A stretch of 64,000 nt of DNA. Origin: Lycocorax pyrrhopterus obiensis. Lineage: Eukaryota; Chordata; Aves; Passeriformes; Paradisaeidae. Made by a program: the position numbers and the translations under genes. The number at the start of each line of letters is the position of its first letter. Positions within the stretch are counted from its first letter, which is position 1. Of the stretch, positions 41,354-52,490 are shown in pieces. The stretch lies in the NCBI GenBank assembly GCA_014706295.1, contig JACSVZ010000002.1, positions 15,732,494-15,796,493 of the forward strand. The letters run 5' to 3'. The notes beneath the pieces are model-generated. The model saw nothing but the letters and a program-made list of their open reading frames with translations, ran no database searches and had not been told where the DNA came from.

Positions 41354-44300
41354 CACACTTATTTCAGTCGATTTACTGGTTAACTCATTATTTGCAAGCA
41401 CAGTGCTGGTATCTAGCACACCATCTGATGCATTTCTTTTTAACGTATTTCACTGTTGTTTGTGTGGCAAATGCAGAGATTATTCTATCATTTCTTTTGA
41501 TGTGCATTCCCTTTACTGTCCTCAATCCTTTGAAGTTGATCACATTTCTGATTGCTAGAACATTTGCTGTAAACTTTCTTAGAGACTGTGCAGCTAAATT
41601 CAGATCAACAATTGCCACAGCGGAAAAAAAGAGGGGTACAGAGAGAGGATAAGCAAGGATAAGATAACTTCCCCTGAACTGGACATAGTTCAGGATAAAT
41701 TTTCTGCCTTGGTTTTCCTGCTCAGTGTGGATAAAGGTATCAAGAGTGTCTATGGAACTTACACCTCTGCACTATTTTTATACTGCCAAAAGTACTGTAT
41801 GTGCTACATAAAACTAATGCATTACACTTTGCAAGAATAAAAAGAAAACCAAAAGGACTAAACTACTACAGCCCTGCTTGTCTGTAAAATACTGAATCTA
41901 TATTTAATGAGGAGACCAATTGGGTTATGAATTTTTTTTCCCCATACCAGACATAGGGCATCCAGTCAGGACAGTGCAGTACCCTCCAAATTTTCCATCA
42001 CACTGACTTGGAGCACCCTGATAGACATGTCTGTGTATCTCACACCCAGCAATCTAGATGGAAGGCTCTCCAAACCTAAGATTCCTTATGAAAATTTTGG
42101 CTGCACTTCCCCTCTGTCTCAGTTTAGTTGCCAGTAAAAAGAGGATGGTATCCACACATATCACCATGCTGCAGCCTCATATAAAATATGCTTTGTTAAA
42201 ATATGACATATACAAGCAAAAAATGAGTAGGCTTATACTGTTTGCTTTTCCTCGGAGCCAGAGTGAGTTTCCTATTTGCAGGACTGCCAGTGAAAGACAC
42301 CTATTTGCAGTATTATCAGGGACTGTTAGTTTCTCATGCTGAATTTTCTCTAATAAAGGTCCTTTAAAGCCCCTGAACTCTTGATCCTCAAAACAGCCAG
42401 TCTGGGGAGCGTTTCTTCCAGTCTTTGAAGTTGCAGCACTCATAAAGCTGACCAGTGCTGTTTGTGGGTTTGTTTTCTTTCCATATCTCTCCTTTCCCCT
42501 TTAAGACCAGACAGAAGATGACATTATTAGCAGGCTGCTCACAAGCACCTAGTAGTTTAGGGAAAGGCTTTTTATTTCTGCTTTCAAGCAGAGATGAAAG
42601 ATTGTAAAAACCTCTCTTTTTTTTTCCTTAGGGAATTACAGCTCACAAAAGTTCTTATAACTCCTTACAGCAAGTATTTTACTACTCAGGGAGGCTATTT
42701 ACTAGGTCACTTTCTTCCTGCAGCAGGCTTCAGTGTTAATAAATGGTGTCTGTGAGTTACTTTATGCTCTTCATACTTTATTTTGATCTAGCTGTGTGTT
42801 TAAGGAGCTAAAGAGAGTGTGTCTTGATGAACTACTTACAGCAGAGTTTGCTCTAGGCCAAAATGCAGAGAGGGCTTTCTTCTGGGTTTTTTCTAAGTTT
42901 TTGTAGGTACATTGAAATCTGAAAAATGGGGCAAGCTGCCAAGGTTGTTCTGCAAGTCTGTTAGCTTCTGCTCACTCAGCATTAACATCTGTCTTCACTA
43001 AAGTGTTACTGGACCCCCGGTACGCTGCACGGAGCAAGCTCCAGAGGCACTTACAGAAAGCAGAGCTCAGGGAGGGAGGGAGAGCCACATCCCCCAAGCC
43101 CCCAGCTAAGAGCACTTTTCAAGTAAAATGAAGGCACAGCTTTACTCCAGAATGCTCTGTCCCAGATCTGTGTGCCAGTGAGCCTTAATATCAAAAACAA
43201 CCATGAGGGAGAGATGGAGAGATTGTAACAAGGAGATCCTGTGCCTGGATTCTGCCTCTGATCCTTTTACCCCATTCAGAAGGTGTCATAAAATACAGCA
43301 AAGATTTTTTTCTCTTTCCAAAGAAGTCAGATGATTTTATTATACAGTTCAAACTAAAAGTGCAGCATCCCAGGAGCTGGGTTACCCTTAAGACCTCAAA
43401 GGAGGCACACAGTTATTACAACACCAAGTCATCACTAACACACCCAAAGCAAGGCAGTACCACATGCCTCCCTGATGAAGTTGCACAATATCTTTGTACC
43501 TAATTAACATCTGTGTTACCAAAGAAAGCAATTCTGCACACACGTAAAGTACATGAGTCTTACCCAGCCCCTTTCAGGTTCTATCAGGGGAAAGAGGGGG
43601 AGGAATCACACAAACCCCCCTTGATACCTGTTTTGATATCTCGCATGAGACTTGGGTGCACTCGCTGAAGCTGTGCTCATGGGTAACACCCAGCAAACCT
43701 GTGAATTCAGGGTCACATCTCTGAATTCACAGAGCATCCTGCTCTGCAATGTGTGCAAAATCACACAAGCTACCAGCATGTGGTAAACAGCAGTGCACCT
43801 CTGACGGCACATCAGCACATGCACCATCCCATTTTACAAATGAAGGTCCCCCTTTCCATGAGCTGACAAATTTCTAGATTTTTCTCTGTGTACTGTGTGC
43901 TTACATGCCTGCCACACAATTGGCAGTGCCTGGATTTGTGGGCTTATTGGCTGTGACCAGACACAGGCTAAGTAAGTAAACAGATTAATATGTATTAACA
44001 TACCGCATTGGTTCAAAGTTCAGAACTTGTGCGCACATGTGAAGGTGGTATTTATCCATGGTTCTTACCAAGGGAGCTGATTAAAAACAGGATCATGCAA
44101 AGCAACCAGTGCAGTAAAAAGACAGCACTAAAACATTTTTTTTGTAATTCAAATAGCCTGAATAATGGTTACCTGATTTAATGGCTCATCAAACTATAGC
44201 TCTCACATAATCTTCAAGGGTTTGGTGGTTTTATGTTGTAACTTGTAGCTGATGCTGCAAGAAGTGAGAGTTCTTATGAAATTATTCCTGCATTGCTACC

Positions 44301-45330
44301 CAGAATAACAATGCCTAAGAGAAGCCATAATGTCTCATGTACGAAAGACAAAGGAAGAGAAAGGATAGTCAGACACTGGTCACATCCTAATGGAAAAGAG
44401 GTCTCCAGAGTCAAGGACTTTTTACTATAGCACCTTTTTTAAGGTTTTGGCTTTTAGTCTTGAAACTTTTGGCTATTTTCTGTCTAAATATGGTGTGAGA
44501 GTAAGATAACTAAACTCCCATTTTACACTAGCAATAAAAAGCTTCAGGTGTGTGTCAACACTGTCAGAGCTGTGGGTGTTAAGTGTGAGCTGCCGCCTTG
44601 TCCCATTCCAGCAGGGCTGAGCAGACCCCTGGGCTGGGCTCCCTGCAGGGGAGCTGCCTTTACAGGGATGCATTGCCTAGGCTGAAAAGGAGGGTTTTCT
44701 AGTGTTTGCCCCAAAGAAAACTTCACTTTCTATCGTATAATTTTCAGTCCGAAACTTCGGATGCATCAGGAATGAAACAGCTTTTACAGGAGAGGATATC
44801 CTGGGAGATTCCCATTGCAGCGAGTGCCTGGCCCTCAGCTCCCAGCCTGGGGAAGAGGTATCTGTCCACCATGAGCCATCACTGAAACCCTGCTGCTGAG
44901 GGGGAAGAATCGATCTTCATCAGGAAATTGATAAAAAGGACTTTCTTGTCAAGAATGTTTGTAAACAGACTTTTCCAGCAGCTGCTCAGTTGGTCTGTCA
45001 TGGAGGAGGTCAGGAGAAAGCTACGTGATCAGAGGTGCAACCAGCCCAAGTGCTCTGGGATGTGATGATCAGATTTTCCATTTCAGATCTTTAAAAAAAA
45101 CCCCAAACAGCCACTTGTTTTAGTGCCTAAATGGCAGCTTAGGTCACTTGATAATTAACTACTTAAGCTTTTACTAGGTGTGCTATGTAACACTTACTTT
45201 TCAGGACCTGTGATTAGGCTGTCCCTGTCCCCATCCAGCAGCTGTTCAACTGCACAGATTTTTATAGAATGGAAAATGTCACCATTAACACAGGCATTTT
45301 AAGCAAAGTATTTGTGGATTTTTTTCTGCT
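41353..45330. other. No gene recognised
   Basis: Non-coding AT-rich DNA. Open frames of up to 94 codons at 42058-42443 overlap on both strands and have no motif. No RNA gene or mobile element was recognised. Confidence 0.45.
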
Positions 45331-45417
45331 CCTCTCCTCTCCTCTCCTCTCCTCTCCTCTCCTCTCCGAACCTCTCCGAACCTCTCCGAACCTCTCCGAA
45401 CCTCTCCGAACCTCTCC
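45331..45417. repeat. Two-stage minisatellite: CCTCT run, then 10-mer CCTCTCCGAA x5
   Basis: 45331-45360 is six perfect copies of CCTCT. From 45361 the unit becomes CCTCTCCGAA, repeated five times without error to 45410, followed by a partial CCTCTCC. The longer unit contains the shorter one, so the array appears to have grown in two steps. It gives an artificial Ser/Pro/Leu-rich plus-strand frame. Confidence 0.97.
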
Positions 45418-45672
45418 CTGTCCAAACCAAACTTTGCATCCCTTTTTTGGGATTTAGCCTGAATTTTTAAGCCAAATTAAAGATTTAGGATGTATACTGT
45501 CAGGTCTCCTAAAGAGTTTAGCTACTAGAGAAGGAACCTAGCATCCTTTATTTCTCTCAGCCTGAGACTGACTTGACAGCAGCTTTTCTGTACTTTGAAA
45601 GTATCTTTACAACCTAGAGGTTAATCAGGGTATCTTTCTCACAGTCCCCCAAAATACCAAACTATTATTATA
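45418..45672. other. No gene recognised
   Basis: Short spacer between the minisatellite and the solo LTR. Nothing was identified in it. Confidence 0.5.
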
Positions 45673-46183
45673 TGTGCTGGCTTTGCCTGGCATAGGGTTA
45701 ATTTTCTTCACAATAGCTGGTACATGGTTGTGGTTTGGATTTGTGCTGGAAACAGTGTTGATGATACAGCAATATTTTTGTTGTTGCTGAGCAGGACTTA
45801 CACAGTGTCAAGTCATTTTCTGCTCCTCACTCCACCCCTCCAGTGAGGAGGCTGAGGATGTACGGGGAATTAGGAGGGGACACAGCCAGGACAGCTGACC
45901 CCCACTGACCGAAGAACCACATGACATCATGCTCAGGAAACAAAATAGAGGGAAGAAGAAAGAAGAGAGGAGATGTTCAGAAGAATGGTGTTTGTTTTCC
46001 CAAGTCATCATTGAATGATGGATCCCTGCATTCCTGGAGATGACTGAACAGCTGGTTCAGCAGAATGAATTCCTTTTTTTACTTTGCTTACACGTGGCTT
46101 CTGCTGTACCTGTTGAGTGAAGCAAAGGGAGCAAGTGGCTGTGAGGGGCTGAGTTGCCAACTGGAGTTAAATCACCACAGTAC
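45673..46183 (+). mobile_element. Solo LTR of an avian endogenous retrovirus
   Basis: It starts with TGTGCTGGCTTTGCCTGG and continues 'catagggttaattttcttca'. Later blocks such as 'gttgctgagcaggacttaca', 'gacacagccaggacagctga' and 'ccaagtcatcattgaatgat' match a songbird LTR consensus as I remember it. It ends near 'ggagttaaatcaccacag'. The end of this LTR seems shortened: the part that normally holds the poly(A) signal region just before the final block is absent around 46115. No internal retroviral sequence flanks it, so it is a solo LTR left by LTR-LTR recombination. I see no clear target-site duplication; the right end is uncertain by a few bases. Confidence 0.82.
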
Positions 46184-48340
46184 AACACAGAACTAACTCA
46201 ACAAAGAGATGGAGGAAAACGCATCTTGGATTGTCTCAAGCACTTCCTGGGGATCTGAGAGGACCTGAAGCCATGTGAGAATTTAAAAGCAGGTCTCTCA
46301 CCTCCTGGAAAGCATGCTTTGTGCTGTTTTCCATGCAAAGTCTGAGGCACCAAGTACACTCTGAGCATGCCAGCTGGCTTAAACACCACAAGCAAGGTAT
46401 GTCAGTGGCAGGTAGGAAAAGGCTTATCTGCAGCTCCCTGCAGCCTGGTGATGCCTGGAGGAGGGTGAGGTGCTGGTGGGAATGGAGGTGCTGTGGAGGA
46501 TTTAGGCATCTACAGGACTGGACAAAGTTGAAAATGGTTTCTCTAGAAATCTCTAGGATCTGACTGTCAAATTGAAACACTTGAGGTAGAGCTCAGGTGT
46601 TTATGGTGAATCTAGATTTTACCAAGCCCAAATTCTAGACCAGTGAAAATGCAGGCCAATGTAGTTTCTGACTGCAGTATCATCTGGAAATACGCAGAGT
46701 TTTGTTGTGACTCCATAAACAGCCTGTGACACCATGAGCACTTCTTGTCTGTCTTTTCCAATTAAGCACTCAAGAGTTTCCCAAGGTAAATATTAATACT
46801 TCAGAAAGGAAATACTAACATGTAAAAAGTCCTTTCCAACTTTTCTGCTTAAATAGCTATCATTTTTTAGTGAGGTCACAGCATCCAGTTTTCTATAATA
46901 AAAAATAAGCAGGATAAGTAGTTTTACTCTTGTCAAAACTTGAATGCAACTTTATGTTTTTCTTTGACTTACCCTATAAATATTTTTACTACAACATTCA
47001 AAGTTTATGAGATCTCTAAGACTTGTAAAGAGGTTGAGTAACTGGAAACCAAAGGCTAATACCTACCACAGGGACTTGGGAGTTTTTCTTAAGCAAGTTA
47101 TTTATTAATGATAACAAAGGGTATTTTACTGACGATCTGTTTACAAAACTGAGTATTATTTTACCTTTCCGTTCCAGTGTAAACAAATCCATGAGGAGGG
47201 ACAAACACAGACCAACACCACAAGGCCTGACAATGTTGATCTTTTTCCAGGTTACAATTTTCTGACATTATCCCTTGAGCTGAGCTTCTGCAGTTGAATC
47301 TCTGCTGAGTCCAAGTGTAGCTTGAGAGCTGCAAAAGTCAGCCTCACTGAACCAGAGGAAAGAATAGAGCTAGCCACTGGCTGTGGATGCCGTTGACAAG
47401 CTGTGTCCTTTTCCCTGTTCATGAGTCACTCACCAGGAGACTTTATCTTTCCTAATGCGTTGCAATTATGGTTGCAACAGTTATCCACCCTTACAGGAGA
47501 GCGTTGCTGTGCCTGAACACGCCCAGGAGGAGCTGTGTCACAGGCCAGGCGGTGGGAGATGATCTGCCCATATCCATCGTGGCCACAGGAGAACACGCGT
47601 GTTTCAGCTCATCTTCTGGCACAGCTCAGGAGAGCTCTGTGTCACTGCTTACTCGCTAGTCACTATTTCTGCTCCCAAGCCATGATTTACTGACTAAAGA
47701 TTAACTATTCAAAAAGGTTTGCGCAAGCAGGCAACCCAGCCTTTTGTGCAAACATTTGTGGATAGCCATTAAACTACTAACTTGAGCCCAACAGAGCAAG
47801 GAGTCAAAATATTCACAAACTTTGGCTAAGTCCAGAGGCTGCCAGATTTGGACATCCTGTCTCTGGCTGTCCTGCCTCCCAACCACCTTCAGCATCTTGG
47901 GAAGACACCATGCAAATGCACTCCTGAGGACAGTCCAGAACCACAGCTGCTCCAGACTGTTTTTAATCCTCCTTTCTTTACGGATTAAAGGATTAAGACT
48001 TCATAGAGATTAGACCTTTCCCAGCTGTAAAGCTCAGCACTGGATTTACCACACAGTTACAGCTCCCTACCTACCCATGCAGTTCCTGGGTAGATGGGGA
48101 GCTAAACATGATCAAACACTTAAAAAAGAGGATGAAGTTCTTAACTGACCAAAGCCCAGAAAAATAATCCAAGCTGCCTCCCTTTATATGTATATCCATG
48201 CAGTCAGCTCTTTTTGTATGCATGTACCTTTGGGGTTTGTTATTGTCCTCTGTTACGCATCTTCTCAGCTGAAGGTTTACTTCATCTATATACAACACAT
48301 GCATCTGAGAGCTCCACTTTCATGCACTGTTACGTGTTCA
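46184..48340. other. No gene recognised; no 3' LTR of the neighbouring provirus seen
   Basis: I looked here for the missing integrase remainder and the 3' LTR of the provirus that starts at 48341. Neither integrase sequence nor a copy of the LTR ends seen at 52733 and 53374 is present by eye. Frames such as 46236-46580 and 48071-48304 on the minus strand have no retroviral resemblance. Confidence 0.5.
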
Positions 48341-48429
48341 GTTTATGCCTTGATGACCTGAGGCATCATGGGCCCATCGAGCTAGGAACAACTCTCTCTT
48401 GTGTTTCCAATTTAAGTTTGTCTGTGACA
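48341..48429 (-). pseudogene. pol: Integrase N-terminal fragment, truncated
   Basis: After RNase H the frame continues to LFLARWAHDASGHQG, the His-His half of the integrase HHCC zinc-binding domain. The Cys-Cys half and the catalytic core are absent: similarity stops near 48345 and a TGA follows at 48338-48340. The provirus therefore ends within the first zinc-binding motif, probably at a deletion or rearrangement junction. Confidence 0.75.
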
Positions 48430-49054
48430 CCTTTATCTTTGCAGCCTGATCTACTTGTTCGTTGTTTCGATGTTCCTCATTAGCTCTACTTTTGGGGACA
48501 TGAGCATCTACATGGCGGACTTTTACGAGCAGCTTTTTCACCCGGGCAGCAATGTCTTTCTACTCTTCAGCAGCCTAGATGAGTTTTCCTCTACGCTGCT
48601 AATTAGTCTTTTTCTACTTTTTTAGCTATTTTCACAGAGCATTGGCTACTATCTACGAATCAGTATAGAGGTAGAGCTTTGGCTACTCCTTTCTTTCAGC
48701 AATGTCTAGGGCTAGTTGAACAGCTTTGAGTTCAGCAAGTTGGCTTGATCTACTTTCTCTTTTAATAGCTTTTGCAACTCGGCGTGTGGGACTCTATACG
48801 GCTGCTTTTTACTTTCGTTTCATCCTTACAATGCGACAAGAACCATCGGTGAAAAGAGCGTAGCATGTGTTTTCTGCTGGCAGTTGGTTGTACGGTGGAG
48901 CTTCTTCAGCACGTGTCACTTGTTCTTGTTTATCTTCGTCACTGAGACTAAAGTTTTCACCTTTAGGCTAATTTGTAATTATTTTTAAAATCTCAGGGCG
49001 ATTCAGTTTTCTAATACGGGCGCGCTGTGTGATGAGAGCAATCCACTTGCTCTA
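48430..49054 (-). pseudogene. pol: RNase H remnant, most heavily interrupted part
   Basis: The first catalytic motif, ALFTDGSCR, is intact (Asp at 48845-48847). The later LYLYTDS motif keeps its Asp at 48659-48661. Between them ESRSSQLAELKAVQLALDIAE fits the Glu-containing helix. Twelve stops fall in about 500 bases: TAG at 49052, 48968, 48794, 48683, 48653, 48626, 48614, 48599, 48575 and 48560, TAA at 48809 and TGA at 48632. The region ends with VRHVDAHVPKSRANEEHRNN, typical of the RNase H C-terminus. The reading frame is otherwise the same as gag and RT. Confidence 0.88.
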
Positions 49055-49399
49055 TGTGGCATTGGTGGCATGGTGGGTAGAGGGAACCTCTGCTTTGAAC
49101 ATCCACCTCAGCACCGGTAGCCGGGGTGCCAGGAGGAGCTGTGCTTTAGTGCCGATTACTTCTGAGGCAGCTTGGATTCCTTCATAGGCGGCTAAGATTT
49201 CTTTTTCTGTTGGGGTGTAGTTGGCTTTAGACCCTCTGTAGCTTCGACTCCAGAATCCCAGTGGTCGGCCTCGAGTCTTATCAGACACCTTCTGCCAAAG
49301 GCTCCAGGACAGACCATGGCTCTCAGCTGCAGAGTAGAGCACGTTCTTTACTCCTGGTCCTGTCTTGACTGGGCCAAGGGCTACCGCATGAGCAATTTC
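49055..49399 (-). pseudogene. pol: Pol connection/tether domain remnant
   Basis: It is in frame after the RT thumb. It contains NNFHWSPKQQQAFAQIK just upstream and then WSRSYRGSKANYTPTEKEIL, which resembles the RNase H of Ty3/gypsy-type elements. In retroviruses this ancestral RNase H is known to have decayed into the tether, with a second RNase H added after it. Here a second RNase H indeed follows. The segment itself is free of stops; a TAG closes it at 49052-49054. Confidence 0.75.
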
Positions 49400-50399
49400 T
49401 TGCTTGATCTGGGCAAAGGCTTGTTGCTGTTTAGGGCTCCAGTGGAAATTGTTTTTCTTGCGGGTAACCACGTAGAGAGGACTCACAATCTGGCTATATT
49501 TAGGAATATGCATTCTCTAAAAGCCTATGACGCCTAGGAAAGCTTGTGTTTCTTTTTTGTTAGTTGGTGGAGACATTGCTGTGATCTTATTGACGACCTC
49601 AGTGGGAATTTGACGTCGTCTATCTTGCCATTTCACTCTTAGGAATTGGATCTCTCGAGCAGGTCCCTTGACTTTGCTCTTCTTGATGGCAAAACTAGCT
49701 TTTAGGAGAATTTGGATGATTTTCTCTCTTTTTTTGAACACCTTTGCTGCGGTGTTCTCCTACACAATGATGTTATTAATGTACTGCAGATGTTCTGGAG
49801 CTTCACCCCTTTCTAGTGCAGCCTGGATTAGTCCATGGCAGATGGTGGGACTGTGCTTCCACCCCTGGGGCAATCGATTCTAGGTGTACTGCACGCCCCT
49901 CCAAGTGAAGGCAAACTGTGGCCTGCACTCTGCTGCCAGAGGAATGGAGAAGAAGGCGTTGGCAATGTTAATAGTGGCGTACCACTTCGCTGCTTTGGAC
50001 TCCAGCTTATACTGGAGCTCCAATATGTCCGGCACGGCAGCGCTCAGTGGTGGAGTCACTTTATTCAAGGCACGATAGTCCACAGTCAATCTCCATTCTC
50101 CTTCAGATTTGCGCACAGGCCAGATGGGGCTGTTGAAGGGTGAGTGGGTTTTGCTAATCACCCCTTGGCTCTCTAAGTCACGGATCATCTTGTGGATGGG
50201 AATCACAGCATCTCGAGTTGTCCGGTACTGTCGGCGATGCACTGTCGAGGTAGCAATTGGTACTCTTTGTTCCTCTTCTTTCAGAAGGCCTACTGCAGAT
50301 GGGTTCTCTGATAGTCCAGGCAAGGTATTCAATTGCCTGATGCTTTCTGTCTCTACAGCAGCTATTTTAAAAGCCCACTTGAGTCCCTTTGGGTCTCTG
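49400..50399 (-). pseudogene. pol: Reverse transcriptase remnant with Asn in place of catalytic Asp
   Basis: The fingers region shows GVISKTHSPFNSPIWPVRK and EWRLTVDYRALNK. Motif A reads ATINIANAFFSIP, with Asn (AAC, 49967-49969) where retroviral RTs have the catalytic Asp. Motif B reads RLPQGWKHSPTICH. Motif C reads QYINNIIV, with two Asn codons (49772-49777) where the Asp-Asp pair is expected. TAG stops are at 49880, 49760 and 49517. All three Asp-to-Asn changes can arise by single G-to-A steps. Either class of damage alone would abolish polymerase activity. The thumb continues through about 49740-49520. Confidence 0.9.
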
Positions 50400-50719
50400 A
50401 AATGCCCTCCTTGGAGGAAGTCTATGCCCAAAATGCATGGGGCCTCTGGGCCAGTCACAATGAAATGTTTCTTCTACTCATTTTCAGTTAGGCTCACCTC
50501 AGCTTTTACTAGGGTCAAATTTTGTGACCCACCTGTTACACCAGTAATAGAAACAGATTCTACCCCCACATGTTGCGATGGGATTATTGTGCACTGCGCA
50601 CCAGTGTCAACTAAAGCATCATATTTTTGTGGTTTTGATGTACCAGGCCAACGAATTTACACAGTTCAAAAAATACGGTTTTCCCTAGCCTCTACCTGGT
50701 TAGAGGCAGGGCTCCTTTA
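50400..50719 (-). pseudogene. pro: Retroviral aspartic protease remnant
   Basis: It follows gag in the same frame. The active-site triad motif is in ALVDTGAQCTIIP, with Asp-Thr-Gly at 50608-50600, and is intact. The C-terminal flap-partner motif CILGIDFLQGG lies at about 50434-50405. These two motifs and their spacing are typical of retroviral and retroelement proteases that cut the polyprotein. Three stops interrupt the frame: TGA 50666, TAA 50657 and TAG 50474, so no full protease could be made. The boundaries with gag and RT are approximate because all three share one frame. Confidence 0.85.
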
Positions 50720-52490
50720 ATTTTGGTTATCTTTCTTTTTATCATTTTTGGCAGATTGGCTACGGGCAACTGGAGCTACTTTTTTTTTGGTAAAATTTCT
50801 TTTTTGAGACTTGTGCTCTTTTAATTCGTGCACTCGTGCTGCCAGAGCAGAAGTGGGCTGTGGACCCCACTTCCTCATGTCTTCTCCACTGTCACACAGG
50901 AATTTTTATAGCTCACTTCGTGGGATGTACCTTTTTTTTAGGGAACGTCCTCGTTGGGTATCAGAATCTCGGATTTGTACTGCTGAGGTTTGGAGAAAGC
51001 CCTCTTTCATCTCTTTCATCTCTTTTTTGAGTTCTTGGAAATTCGTTTTTATACTGTCTTCTAAATTCTGCACACGTGTTTTCACAGCTGCGATCTTTGC
51101 ATGTGTTGGGCCATGCACAGAGTCTGCATATACTCGGAGCTTCGTTGCCATATCTTGCACGGTCTCATTTGCACCGTAATCTGGTTTTATTAGTGCTAAA
51201 GCAGACTTATATTTTGATGGCCCAAGCTGTATGAGCTTTCGCCACATGAAAGGACTAACTCTGGCCCGGTCTGGACTTTTCAATTTTGGGTCATCTGTGA
51301 AGACAACCTCTACCACCCTTAGTTCTCTCAGGCATTGAATCCTTTGTTCAATGGTCTTCTACTGGGTTTGCTGCATATAGAGATCATCTGCACACAGATA
51401 TCTCTCTCTTACACTACTCAAGAGCCGTCTCTAGACACTGGCAGAGTCAGCCTCCCTTATCATCTTTTGGTCAATAGCTGGATCACGTGACAGGGATCCC
51501 AAATGCCTCGCTTCAGCGCCGTTTAGCATTACATTATTACCTGCAGCATCTTAAATACGGACTATCTAACTTATTATGGATTTATTAGACCGTCGGGTGT
51601 AGTCTTTTCTTAGGCTGTGAAGGTCCTTTATGGACAGGGACTCAGTAATGGTTTCTGTGCCTGAGTCAGTTGGTGGTTTTGAGGTTCTTTCTCTTGCATC
51701 ATCATCATCTTTCACTGGGCGATCGGTTTTGGTTGTGTGCTTTTTCTTCGTGACAGGAGCAACTGTCAATGGCTTAGTGTCTCTTTCTTGTTTGGCTGCA
51801 GCTTGAGTGACTGGGGTGTCTGCTGGTTTATTTTTTTGCCCCTCTGCCTTTATCTGTTGCTTTACAGTACCCAGCAGTGTGCGATAGGCATATGCCAAGG
51901 CTCAGCATATTGCGATGAGCTGTTTCTCATTAGAATTGTCATTGTATTTCTTTTTCAGATATTTCTCCACCTCAGCTGGGTTTTGAATTTGTTCAGGGGG
52001 GTAATTGCAAATTATCGGGTCAGAGAATTTCTTTAGGATTTGGCTCATATCCTCCCATTCTCCACCCCACTCAGGATTTTCCACCTCTGGGACAGGTGTC
52101 TCCTCAGTTACCCTGGAAATCTGAGCCCTCATTTTAGACAAGCTGCAAACCATATAGAGGAAGACTACCAGATTAAATACTAGGAGGGTGGTCTTTTTAA
52201 CATCTAGGGGAAACTGAACTTTCTTAAAAGATAATGTATCAAATTTAAAGGGGAGGGAGATGAAAGTTTGGGAAACCCCATCTCCTCCTCTTCTAACAAA
52301 CTGAGTGCAATTACTAGTAAACTCTCAGAACAGGCTACTGAAACTAGGACTGGGGTTAGGACGGAGAAACGACCTATTATACACGCTTTGAACAACTGCT
52401 TGTACCTCTGTTGACTTTTTATAAATTATTATCACTGAGCAAAGCAAAATAGAAATCCGGATTCGTGCTCCTGCTCTGTAAAAGTGTCTT
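50720..52490 (-). pseudogene. gag: gag remnant of the ERVL-like provirus
   Basis: It encodes the structural polyprotein in intact elements. The first in-frame ATG is at 52153-52151, but the frame stays open upstream to about 52495 apart from a TGA at 52325, with no earlier ATG. The product looks Lys/Glu-rich, with segments such as TPVPEVENPEWGGEWEDM, KPLTVAPVTKKKHTTKT and a coiled-coil-like KTRVQNLEDSIKTNFQELKK. No CCHC zinc knuckle is visible, consistent with some class III gag proteins. In-frame stops are TGA 52325 and 51902, TAG 51566, 51431 and 51359, and TAA 51551, 50906 and 50717 (lowest base of each codon). No frameshift was found. The gag assignment is by position and continuity of frame, not by a diagnostic motif. 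Confidence 0.7.

Noticed and set aside
41278..41652. 124-codon frame with poly-Lys
   Set aside because: The run of Lys is the poly(A) tract; the rest has no motif.
45673..46183. Possible 3' LTR of the provirus at 48341-53374
   Set aside because: It belongs to a different LTR family and lies in the opposite orientation; only the TGTGCTGG-type end looks alike.
49316..50720. Plus-strand frames, including one of 203 codons
   Set aside because: They are antisense to the proviral protease and reverse transcriptase; few stops arise there because of the sense-strand composition.
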